A program made the translations under genes and the position numbers. The notes below the pieces were generated by a model, which saw only the letters and a list, made by a program, of their open reading frames with translations, had not been told where the DNA came from and made no database searches. Positions 63,115-64,000 of a stretch of DNA of 64,000 nt are shown piece after piece (the first letter of the stretch is position 1; every line of letters begins with the position of its first letter). This DNA is from Salinivibrio kushneri (GTDB taxonomy: Bacteria > Pseudomonadota > Gammaproteobacteria > Enterobacterales > Vibrionaceae): assembly GCF_027286325.1 (NCBI RefSeq), contig NZ_CP114588.1, forward strand, positions 1,364,001 to 1,428,000, given 5' to 3'.

Positions 63115-64000
63115 TTACTGCGCATCACGCAACGACGCCGCCGCGGTGCGTTTTAGCATGCGATAAACAGGCCAAGCCCCTGCGACCATAAGCGCCAACA
63201 TGGACAGCCCGATGGTGGTGGCATAGCTGATCGGGAAGAAGCTCATGGTCATGGTCCACCCAAACGATGCTTTCAGCACAACATGGATCAACATGCCCGC
63301 CAGCACAAGCCCCAACGGGATAGCAATCAGCGCACTGGTGAGGCCAAGCAGCACCAACTGTCCTCCCCCGAGCGCAATGAGCTCGCGCCCTGACAGGCCA
63401 AGGTAACGTAGCAAGCTATATTGCCGTTGGCGCGATAGCTCGGTCGCCAAGGTCGAAAAGAACAACCCACATATCGCGACAACCAACATCAGTGCACACA
63501 AGCTTTCGGTCACAGTAAACGTGCGATCAAAGATACGCATGGCATAACGCATGATATCCGCCTGGTTTTGCACCTGCCCGGTGGTCAGCGAAAAACGGTG
63601 ATTGATGCGATCAACGAATTGCTCAGTTTGCGTGTCCTGATTCAGGACCACCGCCAGTGATGATCGGCCTTGCTTTAACCATTGTCCCGCATCACTGCGT
63701 GTAGACACCACAAGCTGGCCGTAGGGGTTGCCATAATCGTAATAAATTCCCGCGACCTGCCAGCGCTCGCCCATCGGCGCGGGAAGGTTGATGCTCTCCC
63801 CCACGCCCACACCAAATTTAGCCGCTAACGCCTCGCTGAGTAATACGGCACGTTCTTGGTGCACTTGTGCCCAATAATCAGGTTGAGCCGCCTTCATCGC
63901 CAACGTTTGTTTCTCAGACGGACGGTTTCCTACAGACAGCACTTCAAGCCGCCCTTGGTTTGCCGTCAGCTCACGCCGGTAACTGGTCCAAAATTGCGCC
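63115..64000 (-). CDS. FtsX-type ABC permease, C-terminal part (gene runs past window edge)
   Basis: About 295 residues visible. The frame is open to the right edge (minus-strand codons read AQFWTSYRRELTANQG before the GTG at 63942), so the start lies outside and 63942 is not the true start. The last third has three membrane helices typical of the FtsX/MacB domain (starting near SLCALMLVVAICGLFF, GGGQLVLLGLTSALI and SYATTIGLSMLALM). The stop is 15 bp before the CrtC-like gene, so both are one operon. In the AttEFGH-like arrangement an ATPase gene would lie further upstream, to the right. Confidence 0.88.
   Translation of the reverse strand, partial: AQFWTSYRRELTANQGRLEVLSVGNRPSEKQTLAMKAAQPDYWAQVHQERAVLLSEALAAKFGVGVGESINLPAPMGERWQVAGIYYDYGNPYGQLVVSTRSDAGQWLKQGRSSLAVVLNQDTQTEQFVDRINHRFSLTTGQVQNQADIMRYAMRIFDRTFTVTESLCALMLVVAICGLFFSTLATELSRQRQYSLLRYLGLSGRELIALGGGQLVLLGLTSALIAIPLGLVLAGMLIHVVLKASFGWTMTMSFFPISYATTIGLSMLALMVAGAWPVYRMLKRTAAASLRDAQ

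Noticed and set aside
1..64000. Mobile elements, prophage, rRNA or tRNA genes
   Set aside because: No transposase, integrase, terminal repeats or tRNA-like cloverleaf were recognised while reading the window. Filamentous phage integration at dif was considered but the flanks hold ordinary chromosomal genes.

Overview
This window reads as the replication terminus of the main chromosome of a gammaproteobacterium, almost certainly a member of the Vibrionaceae. Several proteins belong to small families I know mainly from vibrios (DUF3634, DUF3802, DUF3334, DUF2835). The order matP / Lon-like ycbZ / fabA / rmf / uup / rlmL / zapC / pyrD / NAD-glutamate dehydrogenase / pepN is that of vibrio chromosome 1 around its terminus. 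Species is not resolved; base composition near 50% GC would fit Salinivibrio- or Grimontia-like genomes, but that is a guess.

The most informative non-coding structure is at the left end. A 28-bp dif site (1999-2026) for XerC/XerD chromosome-dimer resolution lies between two hairpins, 0.4 kb from matP, the gene for the Ter-macrodomain organiser. Eight perfect MatP-binding sites (matS, GTGACRNYGTCAC) are scattered through the window, four of them within 4 kb of dif. FtsK-orienting KOPS octamers change polarity at dif. The segment is therefore a terminus domain whose resolvase site, organiser gene and organiser binding sites are physically clustered.

1-10.2 kb: a truncated hybrid sensor kinase, dif, DUF3634, matP, the Lon-like protease ycbZ, fabA with FabR/FadR-type sites, rmf (56 codons), and an operon rlmL-glutaredoxin-uup. 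10.2-22.8 kb: zapC (divisome), pyrD, a 1606-residue NAD-glutamate dehydrogenase, DUF2835, pepN, pncB and a secreted protein. 23-32.2 kb: the envelope cluster prc-proQ-msrC, then an ABC exporter in one operon with letA-letB (lipid transport across the periplasm), followed by an SdsR-like sRNA with a sigma-S-type -10 element. 32.2-38.3 kb: cvfB and a TetR-controlled RND efflux pair with six tandem palindromic operators between the divergent genes. 38.3-46.9 kb: selO, aroH, yajQ, an amino-acid-type binding protein, malic enzyme maeA, sanA and a DASS dicarboxylate symporter. 47-54.7 kb: a FabH-like synthase, nagK, tapT, DUF3802, a large hybrid kinase with Hpt domain and a CheX-like DUF3334 protein. 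55-64 kb: a long-form GAPDH with a near-ideal CRP site upstream, the fruBKA phosphotransferase operon divergent from its Cra/FruR regulator with three operators, and the end of an FtsX-type permease / CrtC-AttH lipocalin-like operon that leaves the window.

I see no insertion sequence, prophage, CRISPR array, rRNA or tRNA. Genes are densely packed, with clear intrinsic terminators at many operon ends and between convergent genes. Functional themes are terminus organisation and division (dif, matP, zapC), unsaturated fatty acid and lipid transport (fabA, letAB), stationary-phase physiology (rmf, SdsR) and central carbon uptake (fru, maeA, DASS, GAPDH).
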